A stretch of DNA of 64,000 nucleotides from Vibrio tubiashii (GTDB taxonomy: Bacteria; Pseudomonadota; Gammaproteobacteria; Enterobacterales; Vibrionaceae), in the NCBI RefSeq assembly GCF_028551255.1, contig NZ_CP117030.1:124001-188000 (forward strand), given 5' to 3'. Both the position numbers and the translations under genes were made by a program. This document shows positions 54,133-63,081 of this stretch, piece after piece; the stretch's first letter is position 1; each line of letters starts with the position of its first letter. A model generated the notes under the pieces. The model had not been told where the DNA came from and made no database searches. It saw only the letters and a program-made list of their open reading frames with translations.

Positions 54133-55407
54133 ATGAAACTTAAAGTACTCTCTCTTGCCGTTCTACTAAGTAGCACTTTTATGGTGAATGCCGCAACGTT
54201 CAGCAAACCTGATACCGCATTTGTAGAAGCAGCAACGGCCTCTGGGGTACCTGCTGCGCTTTGGGATAATGCGGAATATGCGGCATCTACCTTCCCAAAT
54301 GCGTATAAGTTCACGCCATCTTACGAGATTCAGAAATCAGGAATAGCTCCAGAGCAGTTCAAGACCAACCAGTCGCTAGACTTTGACAAAATCATGGTTC
54401 CGGCAATCGACGGTGAAATGACCCTCAACGACTTTCTGCGTGATCGCGTGAAGAATCACTCAATGGTTGTTCTTAAAGGCGACCACATGCTGCACGAGCA
54501 CTACTGGAATGGTATGAATGAGCACTCAACTCACCTAGATATGTCGGTTACTAAATCATTTACAGCAATGCTTGCAGGTATCGCAGTGAGTGAGGGTAAG
54601 CTTGATATGTCTAAGCAAGTCACTGATTACCTACCACAGCTTAAAGGGTCGGCTTGGGATGGAGCGACCGTTCAAGAAACCGCTGACATGCGTACCAACG
54701 TTGTACAAGAAATTCAAAAACACAAGTCTTGGGATAATCGTATGACTGATTCTCAAGGCTGGAGCGGTAACCATGAAGCAACTTATCCTAATGGCATTAA
54801 CGATTACTTCCCAATGGTGAAAGAGATCTCTGAGCCTATGGGGTCTAAATACTCTTACCAGTGCATCAATACTGAAGTGCTAGGTAAAGTCGTTGAAGCG
54901 GCAACGGGCGAGAAACTGGCTGATCTTCTAGAGAAGCAAATCTGGGGTAAAGTTGGCATGGGTGAAAACGCTCATTATCAAGCGGACTTTGCTGGCAATC
55001 CAGTGGCGTCGGGTGGCTTAAATGCAGCGACAAAAGATCTTGCTCGCGTTGGTCGCATGCTTATGAACGGCGGTAAGAACTACAAAGGCGAGCAAGTGGT
55101 TCCCGCTGACTTCATCAACAACATCTTAGAAGGTAACGATGAAGTGCGTGCTGCATGGCTGAAAGGTAAAGAGTCTGCACTGGCTGAAGGTTGGTACAAA
55201 GACCAGTTCCGTTCTTTAAACATCAATGGTCGTCAGATTATTGCTATGGTGGGTATTCATGGTCAGGTTGTAGCCATGGATCACAAAACAGGTACTGTTG
55301 TTGCAATGAACGGTGGCTACCCTCAAACGGAAACACCACGCATGGCTATCGCTATTTTCTACAAAGCACTTCCTGCAATTTTTGCAGCGGCTGACGAAGT
55401 TAAATAA
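54133..55407 (+). CDS. Exported serine hydrolase, beta-lactamase/6-aminohexanoate-dimer hydrolase type
   Basis: 424 residues from ATG 54133, with a signal peptide (MKLKVLSLAVLLSSTFMVNA). A class C beta-lactamase-like fold with Ser-x-x-Lys in MSVTKSF (about 150), a Tyr site near YSYQCIN, and GIHGQ in place of the KTG box. The layout is that of 6-aminohexanoate-dimer hydrolases and related esterases. It is divergent from the LysR gene. The substrate is unknown. A strong terminator follows. Confidence 0.85.
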   Translation: MKLKVLSLAVLLSSTFMVNAATFSKPDTAFVEAATASGVPAALWDNAEYAASTFPNAYKFTPSYEIQKSGIAPEQFKTNQSLDFDKIMVPAIDGEMTLNDFLRDRVKNHSMVVLKGDHMLHEHYWNGMNEHSTHLDMSVTKSFTAMLAGIAVSEGKLDMSKQVTDYLPQLKGSAWDGATVQETADMRTNVVQEIQKHKSWDNRMTDSQGWSGNHEATYPNGINDYFPMVKEISEPMGSKYSYQCINTEVLGKVVEAATGEKLADLLEKQIWGKVGMGENAHYQADFAGNPVASGGLNAATKDLARVGRMLMNGGKNYKGEQVVPADFINNILEGNDEVRAAWLKGKESALAEGWYKDQFRSLNINGRQIIAMVGIHGQVVAMDHKTGTVVAMNGGYPQTETPRMAIAIFYKALPAIFAAADEVK

Positions 55408-55438
55408 TGGTTGGGGCAAATAGCTAAAACCAACGGGT

Positions 55439-55471
55439 AAATCCGGATTCGAGAAATCGAAGCCGGATTTT
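55439..55471 (+). terminator. Terminator of the serine hydrolase gene
   Basis: AAATCCGG and CCGGATTT enclose TTCGA-GAAA-TCGAA, a stem closed by a GAAA tetraloop and followed by a short T-run. Confidence 0.8.
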
Positions 55472-55639
55472 ACTTACTGATTCAATCTGCAGTGACAAAG
55501 GCTTATTTTATTCTTCCTACCCACATATTTCATAAGTCGTTACACAACTCGACGTTTTAACGCTTTACATCTCAAGCTAAGCGTTGAACACTTCTCCCCG
55601 AAACTAAAATGAAGCGACAGAGTAGAGTCAGTAACAATT

Positions 55640-56335
55640 ATGAGTAACACCACGACGAAAAAGTCGAACCCCCTATTCGAAATCCTGTTTAACGTATTTA
55701 TTCCTTCATTCATTCTGATGAAGTTCAGCGGCGAAGAGCACCTAGGTACTGTAATGGCATTAGTTGTCGCACTGGCTTTTCCGATTGTGTATGGCGGCAT
55801 GGATCTTATCCGCAATAAGAAGTTCAACTTTATCGCCGCACTAGGTTTTATTAGCGTTTTATTGACAGGTGGTATTGGTCTATTAGAGCTTGATACCCGT
55901 TGGTTAGCACTAAAAGAGGCGTTAATTCCTGGTCTTATTGGCTTAGCTGTTCTGGGGTCGACATTTACCCGCTACCCATTTATGCAGAAAATGATCCTTA
56001 ACGACACTGTGCTGAACCTAGCGTTGATCACTGAGCGTTTAAAGGAAAGGGGCAAGACGGATGCATTCGAGCGTTGCTTAATGTCGTCAAACTATCTATT
56101 CGCGAGTACTTTTGCATTCTCTTCTGCGATGAACTATTTCCTCGCAACTTGGATTGTGACTAGTCCTGCAGGCACGCCAGAGTTTAATGAAGAGCTTGGT
56201 AAGCTTACTCTATACAGCTACCCAATTATCGCGATTCCTAGCATGTTGATGATGTTTGGTATCTTCTACTACGTATGGCGTCAAATCCGCGCGATGACCT
56301 CATTGGAAACTGAGCAAATTTTCCATACCAAATAA
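55640..56335 (+). CDS. VC0807-type integral membrane protein
   Basis: 231 residues, about six helices, beginning NPLFEILFNVFIPSFILMKFSG. It matches the widespread Vibrio VC0807 family of unknown function as I remember it. It has no catalytic motif. It is a single gene between two terminators. Confidence 0.72.
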   Translation: MSNTTTKKSNPLFEILFNVFIPSFILMKFSGEEHLGTVMALVVALAFPIVYGGMDLIRNKKFNFIAALGFISVLLTGGIGLLELDTRWLALKEALIPGLIGLAVLGSTFTRYPFMQKMILNDTVLNLALITERLKERGKTDAFERCLMSSNYLFASTFAFSSAMNYFLATWIVTSPAGTPEFNEELGKLTLYSYPIIAIPSMLMMFGIFYYVWRQIRAMTSLETEQIFHTK

Positions 56336-56353
56336 GAACAACTTAAGAACATC

Positions 56354-56378
56354 AAGGGACGGAAACGTCCCTTTTTTT
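56354..56378 (+). terminator. Terminator of the VC0807-type gene
   Basis: AAGGGACG-GAAA-CGTCCCTT followed by TTTTTTT. Confidence 0.92.
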
Positions 56379-56596
56379 GTTTCCTTTATTCAGTGACTTA
56401 GCTAGTTTTTACTTCCCCAAAACCTGCTTCTAATCTCTTTTTATTCTTTGTTTAAGATTCAATCAGTGCATGATGGTTGAGGCAAATAACATTTGTGTCA
56501 ATGCAATGGTGACAAGGCTGTAACAACATGTTACAAATCGCAAAAACCATTATAAAAATAAGTACTTATTGCTAGCCTGCTTCATTGAGAAAGATC

Positions 56597-58150
56597 ATGA
56601 CTATAAAAAGAAAACTGTTCGGCTTGACCGGACTCTCTATTATTGCGCTTATTGCCATTGTTGCCATCACGGAGATTAGTAACCTCAAGCTGCTCAAACT
56701 TGAGAAAACGCTGATAGAAGTAAAGGATATGGAAGTCTCGTTGCTAGATATGAATCGTATCGAATATGACTTTCTCGACAAACCTTCGCCAGCTAAGTTG
56801 GAAGCCTTCAAAGCGGAGTACGCGAGGTTCCAATCGTTATCAGGTTTACTAACAACGGACTTGGAAGAACTAGGGATCGTTGTTCAACAGCTACCGACAT
56901 TGCGCAGCAACATCACGCTTTACAGAAAAGACTTGGAAAAAATGGCCCAACACTACGGGTCGGATGCTAATCAAGTTGAGCAGTTAAAGCAGGAGATGAA
57001 AGGTCTGTTTAAAGATATCTTCACCATTTTTCATGGAATAGAAGCCACTCTCGAAGCTGAAATCGAACATGCTCAAATTGCCATAGAACGTTTTATTTCC
57101 GGTTCTGTTGTCGTTGTCGCCGGGCTGATGCTATTGGGTTCATATTTCCTCATCAGAAGTGTTCAAGACAATATCAAACAGCTGAGCAATATGATGTCTA
57201 CCATTGCCAATACACATGATTTAACCTTGAAAGCAAACACGGAGCGAAAAGATGAAATTGCTGAAATGGCAGGGCAACTGAATATTCTACTGGCCAGTAT
57301 GCAGGGACTCATCTCTCGGGTGCAAGGGAGTGTGAGTGAGCTTGGGGCAGCGTCGACTCAATTACAGCAGAGTAGCATTGATACAGAAGCGGCACTTAAC
57401 CAACAACAGTTGGAAACAGATAGTGTTGCTGCTGCGGTAACTGAAATGGGCGAGACGATTAAAGATGTGGCGAGTACCACTGAAAGCGCAGCTGGCAACA
57501 CACAAAGAAGCTATGAAAATGCTCAACTCGGCTTCGATGATATTGTGGAAACCCGTGATACCATTTCTTCTTTATCTACCGACCTTTCAACCGCAAGCGG
57601 CGAAGTAAATCACCTTCTTGCTCTGTCTGATCAGATTAGTTCAGTACTGAATGTCATTGGAGAAATTGCCGAGCAAACCAATTTGTTGGCGTTGAACGCC
57701 GCCATTGAGGCTGCACGAGCGGGTGAGCAAGGACGTGGTTTTGCCGTCGTTGCTGATGAAGTGAGAACCCTAGCAGGTAAAACTCAGCGCTCAACAGCAG
57801 AAATCTCAGATATTATTGGCGCGGTTCAGCAACAGACCCAGACTGTGGTGTCTACAATCCAATCTTGTAGTATTAAGGGGGCTGATAGTGTTCATATGTC
57901 AGAGCAAGCGTTAAGCCACATCGAAGCTATTATGGAAGAGATGAAGCACATCCTAGATAGCAGTACGCAGATTGCACTCGCAGTGGAGCAGCAAAGTACT
58001 GTGTCTGAAGAGATAGCGCGCAACGTCAATACTATCCGCGATTTGACCTACGCCAATGTGGGCGCAGTGTCTGAAAATGCGCAATCGGCAACGGTTGTTG
58101 CGGGTCAAGCGACAGACTTAACGCTGGCAATCGACCGTTTCAAAGCTTAG
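56597..58150 (+). CDS. Methyl-accepting chemotaxis protein
   Basis: 517 residues from ATG 56597. TM1 at about 9-30, a periplasmic helical sensor of about 140 residues (four-helix-bundle-like), TM2 near 170-190 ([19 protein letters not shown]), a HAMP domain, then a signalling domain with the invariant hairpin [20 protein letters not shown] and [15 protein letters not shown]. It reports an unknown ligand to the CheA kinase. No C-terminal CheR-docking pentapeptide is seen. Confidence 0.94.
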   Translation: MTIKRKLFGLTGLSIIALIAIVAITEISNLKLLKLEKTLIEVKDMEVSLLDMNRIEYDFLDKPSPAKLEAFKAEYARFQSLSGLLTTDLEELGIVVQQLPTLRSNITLYRKDLEKMAQHYGSDANQVEQLKQEMKGLFKDIFTIFHGIEATLEAEIEHAQIAIERFISGSVVVVAGLMLLGSYFLIRSVQDNIKQLSNMMSTIANTHDLTLKANTERKDEIAEMAGQLNILLASMQGLISRVQGSVSELGAASTQLQQSSIDTEAALNQQQLETDSVAAAVTEMGETIKDVASTTESAAGNTQRSYENAQLGFDDIVETRDTISSLSTDLSTASGEVNHLLALSDQISSVLNVIGEIAEQTNLLALNAAIEAARAGEQGRGFAVVADEVRTLAGKTQRSTAEISDIIGAVQQQTQTVVSTIQSCSIKGADSVHMSEQALSHIEAIMEEMKHILDSSTQIALAVEQQSTVSEEIARNVNTIRDLTYANVGAVSENAQSATVVAGQATDLTLAIDRFKA

Positions 58151-58179
58151 TGACTTTGGTTAAGCGAATAACAAAAACA

Positions 58180-58202
58180 AAAGGGGCGATGAGCGCCCCT
58201 TT
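58180..58202 (+). terminator. Terminator of the chemotaxis receptor gene
   Basis: AAAGGGGCG-N5-CGCCCCTTT. Confidence 0.8.
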
Positions 58203-58232
58203 ACTAAACTTGATTTCTCAATAGTGTACCTG

Positions 58233-59120
58233 TCATAAGCTTAGATATTTAGTCAAGAAATCAAACACTATGCGTACTCTTTTACTCGTGTGTAGTTCTC
58301 GGTGACATACAAGCCATGCATCTAGTTCGAAGGGCTGAAAATGATCTTTGAAAGCAATTCGTAAATCTGGATTTTTACGAGCAATATGCTCTGGTAAAAG
58401 GATTAGTGATTGAGTGAACTGTACTAACTGCCATTGCACTAACTGGTTGTTACAGATCAGGGTAAAAGGGTTGTGTATGAGATCCCAACCGGATCTTATT
58501 AGATGCTGGCGTAGATACTCTTCCTGATCAAATCCGAGAATGGATACGTTTGCGACATCATTAGGCGACTTGCCTTGAAAGTTTTTAACTAAATCTTTAT
58601 GCCCGTATAGATAAACGGTTTCGTGACCGACTTTTTTTGCAATTAGATCTAGATCAGTAGGTCTTTTATAGCGCAATGCGATATCGGCCTCTCTGCGCTT
58701 TAAGTCACTGACCTGATTGGATACGACAAGCTCGATATTTATCTGTGGTGCATATTCCTTTAGTTTGCTAACAAATGGAGGAAAACGGAAAAATGCATCA
58801 AGTTCCGTAAGAGAAATGCTCACTTTTCCAGAGAGACTTTCATCTTGCCCTAGTGCTGCGAGTAGCATTTGATTTGCAGACTGAGCCATTTGGTTGACGT
58901 GTTGATAGAGTATTTGACCACTATCTGTCAGTACCAGTTTTTTGCCCACTCGCTCAAATAGAGTGAGTTTGAGCTCTTCCTCAAATGCGGCAATTTGGCG
59001 ACCTAAAGTAGGTTGGCTCATATTTAAAGCTCGGCCTGCTGCGGAGAATGAGCCTTCTTCAGCAACAACCAAAAACGCTCTCGCCCGATTCCAGTCAAAT
59101 CCAATATGTTTCCATTCCAT
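58233..59120 (-). CDS. LysR-family regulator (oxidoreductase locus)
   Basis: 295 residues with winged helix (VVAEEGSFSAAGRALNMSQPTLGRQIAAFEEE pattern) and an effector domain. It is divergent from the NAD(P)-binding protein gene at 59233 with 112 nt between the starts, and probably controls it. Confidence 0.88.
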   Translation of the reverse strand: MEWKHIGFDWNRARAFLVVAEEGSFSAAGRALNMSQPTLGRQIAAFEEELKLTLFERVGKKLVLTDSGQILYQHVNQMAQSANQMLLAALGQDESLSGKVSISLTELDAFFRFPPFVSKLKEYAPQINIELVVSNQVSDLKRREADIALRYKRPTDLDLIAKKVGHETVYLYGHKDLVKNFQGKSPNDVANVSILGFDQEEYLRQHLIRSGWDLIHNPFTLICNNQLVQWQLVQFTQSLILLPEHIARKNPDLRIAFKDHFQPFELDAWLVCHRELHTSKRVRIVFDFLTKYLSL

Positions 59121-59232
59121 GGTTAAGCCCTACATATTCAATTATGAATGATTGTTATACATATCTAGTGGATTTCCAAACAATTTTGAATTGATAAGCT
59201 AATGGGTAAGCGATAGTCGAAAGGAATATTAA

Positions 59233-59943
59233 ATGAAAATACTGGTACTAGGAGCCACTGGAGCGACGGGGAAGCTAGTTGTTAGCCAACTTCTTGAAGC
59301 TAATCATCATGTGGTTGCTTTAGTTAGGGATATCAACGTATTAGTAGAGCACTCGAATTTGACACAGTACCAAACAACAGCACTAGCGATGCCCATTCAG
59401 GAACTAGAAGGGATCGTGGCAGAGTGCCAAGCGTGTGTCTGTTGCCTAGGCCACAACTTGACGTTGCAAGGTGTTTATGGAACACCGCGATTATTGGTTC
59501 GAGACAGCATATTGCGTATTGCTTCAGTGATATCACCTCAACGAAACGAGCCGCTAAAGTTAGCTTTAATGGGCTCAACAGGGGTGAGCAACCATACAAT
59601 CAATGAACAAGTTTCTAGGCAGGAGAGATTGCTATGCCTTTTGCTACGAGCATTGTTACCGCCGCACCGTGACAATGAAAAAGCAGCTGAGCTCTTAAGC
59701 AGAAGCCGTAAACTGAGCACTCTGTTAGAGTGGGTTATCTTGCGACCAGATACCTTGATTGACCGCTGCGACGTAAGTCCATATTCATGGCACAATAGCC
59801 CGACTCGCAGTGCTTTGTTTAATGCTGGAGAAACCAGCCGAATCAATGTCGCCAATGCGCTAACTCGCTTAGTGACTGATTCTCAGCTTTGGCTAGATTG
59901 GCGGGGGGAAATGCCCGTCATCTACAACGTAGAAGCAAACTAG
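59233..59943 (+). CDS. NAD(P)-binding oxidoreductase (atypical SDR/NmrA-like)
   Basis: 236 residues. The N-terminus carries the Rossmann motif LGATGATGKLVVSQL, typical of atypical short-chain dehydrogenases (YwnB/NmrA-like). The middle has LMGSTGVSNHT. It lacks an obvious Tyr-x-x-x-Lys catalytic pair, so it may sense redox or reduce an unknown substrate. Likely controlled by the divergent LysR gene. Confidence 0.82.
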   Translation: MKILVLGATGATGKLVVSQLLEANHHVVALVRDINVLVEHSNLTQYQTTALAMPIQELEGIVAECQACVCCLGHNLTLQGVYGTPRLLVRDSILRIASVISPQRNEPLKLALMGSTGVSNHTINEQVSRQERLLCLLLRALLPPHRDNEKAAELLSRSRKLSTLLEWVILRPDTLIDRCDVSPYSWHNSPTRSALFNAGETSRINVANALTRLVTDSQLWLDWRGEMPVIYNVEAN

Positions 59944-59960
59944 CAAGCCTAAAATCAAAG

Positions 59961-59983
59961 AGCCCCAGTAAGTGACTGGGGCT
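59961..59983 (-). terminator. Terminator of the deaminase gene
   Basis: AGCCCCAGT-N5-ACTGGGGCT; the minus strand continues CTTTGATTTT, a modest T-run. Confidence 0.6.
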
Positions 59984-59990
59984 ATATGAC

Positions 59991-61352
59991 TTACTCACCT
60001 AAAGCTTTACGCGCTAGCCTAGATGCGGCCGCTTTATGGCGTTCCATCAATTGATGGATGTCGACGCCAATCACCTCACTGTTCATTACTCGCCAGTGAC
60101 CTGCAACCATTACACGGTCAGCTTGTTGAGCGCCACATAATAGGAGTGCAGCAAGAGGATCATGACTGCCTGAGAAACGAATATCATCGAGTTTGAACAT
60201 CGCAATATCGGCCTGTTTCCCCACGCTAAGCTCGCCAATATCATTACGTCCCATCGCTTGTGCTGAGCCTTTGGTCGCCCAACGCAGCGCATCAAAATGG
60301 GATACGTTTGCCGAGCCATACTGTAGGCGCTGTAAGTACATCGCCATACGCACTTCGGCAATCATGTTTGAGCCGTCATTTGAGGCTGAGCCATCAACGC
60401 CTAAGCCGACTTTAACACCTGCGGCTTCTAGGTCATTGTTTTTACAAATCCCTGAAGCAAGCATCATGTTCGATGTTGGGCAGTGGCTAATGCCTACGCC
60501 TGCTTGGCCTAGCCTGCGGATCTCTTCATTATTGAAATGGATACCATGGGCAAGCCAAGTTTTATCATTGAGCCAGCCAACATCTTCGAGATAATCGACC
60601 GGGCGCATGCCAAATTGCTCGACACAGAAATCTTCCTCATCCAGCGTTTCGCACAAATGGGTGTGCATCATGACATTCTCTTGCTTGGCGATGTGGGCAG
60701 TTTCTTTCATCAAATCTGTAGTGACGGAGAAAGGAGAGCATGGCGCGAGCGCGATTTGGGTCATTGCCCCTTCTTGTTGCTGGTGGTATTGGCGAATCAA
60801 ACGGTAGCTGTCGTCGACAATCGCTTGCTCGGTTTGAATGGTATGCTGTGGCGGTAAGCCGCCGTCTTCTTTACCTAAACTCATTGAGCCACGAGTAAAG
60901 ATGGCTCTGACACCAAGCTTTTGCGCCGCTTCGACCTGCAAGTCTATCGCGTGTTCTAAACCGTTTGGCAGCAAGTAGTGATGATCGGAAGCAGTGGTAC
61001 AACCCGACAGCATCAACTCAACTAAGGCAAGCTCAGTCGCGACACTCATCATCTCTTCATCTAGGTTTGCCCAGACGGGATACAGGCTTTTTAGCCAATG
61101 AAACAGTTCTTTGTTTAACGCGTCAGGGTAAGCGCGCGTTAAGGTTTGATAGAAATGGTGGTGGGCGTTAACGAGCCCAGGTGTGACGACATGCCGAGAG
61201 GCATCAACCACATAATCTATTTGGTGGGACGGCGTCCCATGTTTTGGGATAAGTTCGGCAACTTTGTTTCCCTGAACCACGAGACCACCTTGGGCGTCTT
61301 GCGTGTTTCCGGTATAAATTGCCAGTGGATTCTTAATCCAGATGGTTTCCAT
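59991..61352 (-). CDS. 8-oxoguanine/guanine deaminase-like amidohydrolase
   Basis: 453 residues, no signal peptide. Amidohydrolase barrel with metal site NAHHHFYQTLTRAYPD, MMHTHLCETLDEEDF, and the Asp site GLGVDGSASNDGSNM. These stretches match 8-oxoguanine deaminase and related TrzN-type enzymes. It would deaminate a purine to a xanthine- or uric-acid-type product. It lies on the same strand as the two NCS2 purine permease genes, which fits purine salvage. S-adenosylhomocysteine- or triazine-type deamination is less likely. Confidence 0.85.
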   Translation of the reverse strand: METIWIKNPLAIYTGNTQDAQGGLVVQGNKVAELIPKHGTPSHQIDYVVDASRHVVTPGLVNAHHHFYQTLTRAYPDALNKELFHWLKSLYPVWANLDEEMMSVATELALVELMLSGCTTASDHHYLLPNGLEHAIDLQVEAAQKLGVRAIFTRGSMSLGKEDGGLPPQHTIQTEQAIVDDSYRLIRQYHQQQEGAMTQIALAPCSPFSVTTDLMKETAHIAKQENVMMHTHLCETLDEEDFCVEQFGMRPVDYLEDVGWLNDKTWLAHGIHFNNEEIRRLGQAGVGISHCPTSNMMLASGICKNNDLEAAGVKVGLGVDGSASNDGSNMIAEVRMAMYLQRLQYGSANVSHFDALRWATKGSAQAMGRNDIGELSVGKQADIAMFKLDDIRFSGSHDPLAALLLCGAQQADRVMVAGHWRVMNSEVIGVDIHQLMERHKAAASRLARKALGE

Positions 61353-61516
61353 TCATAATAGTCCTTAGCCATCTCAGCCATTTCAGGGGAGAGGGTCTTA
61401 AACGTTTTAGTTACAGTTAAGCTAGCAAGTACTAGCGGTGTTATTGTTGTTAAGCTCAGATTGATGTCAGTGAGCTTAGGTCTCCTTTTGATGCCTTTGT
61501 TGTGATTAAAGTGAGT

Positions 61517-62923
61517 TTATTCAGTGGTCGTTGCTTCAAGTTTACTTTCTACCACTTGTGGCGCTTCATCATCTGATTTTCGAATGATCTTTTCTTCGAC
61601 TTGAACCTTACTTTCTGTCAGTGCTTCACGAACTTCTTTGTTGGAAGACTTAGGAAGAAGTTGATGAAGAAGAACCGTTGCTATGGTGCCTGTAGTAATG
61701 CCAGAGTGAAGGAAGTTAGCAATATCGTGTGGTAAGTGCTGAAGTAAACGAGGTTCAAAAGTCACGGCTAAACCTGATGCTAAACCGACACAGATAACCA
61801 AAGCGTTGCGTTTGGTGTCCGCGGCCATAATCAGCATGCGAATACCAGCGTAGGCAATCATGCCAAACATAACAAAGCCAACACCGCCAAGAACCGGTTT
61901 AGGGATGGTGACCGCGACGGCTGCAAGTTTAGGGAACAAGCCGCCTAAAATCAGTAGCCCACCTGTTGCTGCAACAACATATCGACTCGCTACACCAGTA
62001 ATGCCCACTATCCCTACGTTTTGGCTGAAAGAAGCCAGTGGCATAGCGGTTAAAATCGAAGAAAGCGTACTGCCTAAGCCATCACCAAGCAGACCGCGTT
62101 GCAAATCTTTGCCCGAGATTTGTTTATTACAGTTGTTTGCTAGTGCCATAAAGTCACCCGTTGCTTCAGCAATGACGACAATATAAACCAAGCTCATGCT
62201 CACAATGGCGCTAGCTTGAAAGCTTAAACCGTATTTAAGAGGCTCTGGTCCACCAACCCAAGCGGCAGAGGTAATATCATCGAGGTTTACCATGCCTAGG
62301 GATAGCGCGACGATGTAACCGCCCGCTAGACCAATAACAATCGCAGATGCGGCAACGGCGCCTTTACAGTAAACCGAGACTGCAACCACGATGCCCAGTG
62401 AAACGATGGCTAAGAAAAGCTTTGGTAGAGTGGCAAAGTTTTCACTCGCTGCGGGCGCATCACCCACCCAGTTCATCGCAACGGGCAATATGGTTAAGCC
62501 GATTAAGGTGACAACAACGCCACTCACTACCGTTGGGAATAGCTTGCGGACTTTGTCCATATAAAAGCTAGCAACAATCACCACTAGAGAGCCGACTAAA
62601 GCCGAGCCCATAATGCTAGCGACGCCGCCTTCGCGGCCAATAGCAATCGCCACACCTAAGAAAGCAAAACTAGAGCCCATGACAACAGGTAAACGAATAC
62701 CTATAGGGCCGACACCAATACATTGCGCCATGGTGACGATACCCGAAGCGAGTAGGGCGGCATTGATTAGCGAGACAATCTCTTCATTAGGCAGTCCGAT
62801 GGATGCGCCAACAATGAGCGGGACAGCCACAATACCACCAATGGATGCTAGCATGTGTTGCAAAGCGAGCAGCAAGGTAATGCCGTGTGGTGGTTTTTGG
62901 TTGAGTGTATACAGAAGTTTCAT
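61517..62923 (-). CDS. NCS2 purine permease, xanthine/uric acid type
   Basis: 468 residues, about fourteen helices. NCS2 motifs: LALQHMLASIGGIVAVPLIVG at the start, the QNVGIVGITGVASRY segment, and LGGVGFVMFGMIAYAGIRM near the end. A hydrophilic Glu/Lys-rich tail (about 435-468) is longer than usual. It brings xanthine, uric acid or a similar base with H+ or Na+. The deaminase gene follows it on the same strand. Confidence 0.9.
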   Translation of the reverse strand: MKLLYTLNQKPPHGITLLLALQHMLASIGGIVAVPLIVGASIGLPNEEIVSLINAALLASGIVTMAQCIGVGPIGIRLPVVMGSSFAFLGVAIAIGREGGVASIMGSALVGSLVVIVASFYMDKVRKLFPTVVSGVVVTLIGLTILPVAMNWVGDAPAASENFATLPKLFLAIVSLGIVVAVSVYCKGAVAASAIVIGLAGGYIVALSLGMVNLDDITSAAWVGGPEPLKYGLSFQASAIVSMSLVYIVVIAEATGDFMALANNCNKQISGKDLQRGLLGDGLGSTLSSILTAMPLASFSQNVGIVGITGVASRYVVAATGGLLILGGLFPKLAAVAVTIPKPVLGGVGFVMFGMIAYAGIRMLIMAADTKRNALVICVGLASGLAVTFEPRLLQHLPHDIANFLHSGITTGTIATVLLHQLLPKSSNKEVREALTESKVQVEEKIIRKSDDEAPQVVESKLEATTTE

Positions 62924-63081
62924 TGGTTATACCTCAGAGAGATTCCATTTGTCTCTCGTAGATTGGACAATTGACTTCTACAAACTACGTAGGGTCACGA
63001 ATTTTTCGTATAGGAAGCTAGCCCGAACCCATGCTCAGGCTAGTTTTCACAAGGATAATTAGGGTCATCAGACCCTAGGAA
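62924..63081 (-). other. Intergenic region between the two purine permease genes
   Basis: It holds two hairpins: TAGGGTC-ATCA-GACCCTA (63060-63077) just after the stop of the upstream permease gene, and CTAGCC-N14-GGCTAG (63018-63043). Neither has a T-run on the minus strand, so they may be a weak terminator and a leader structure. A purine riboswitch consensus was looked for and not seen. Confidence 0.4.

Noticed and set aside
62924..63081. Possible purine riboswitch upstream of the NCS2 permease gene
   Set aside because: Two hairpins are present, but the conserved purine-riboswitch core sequences are not, and no anti-terminator arrangement is visible.
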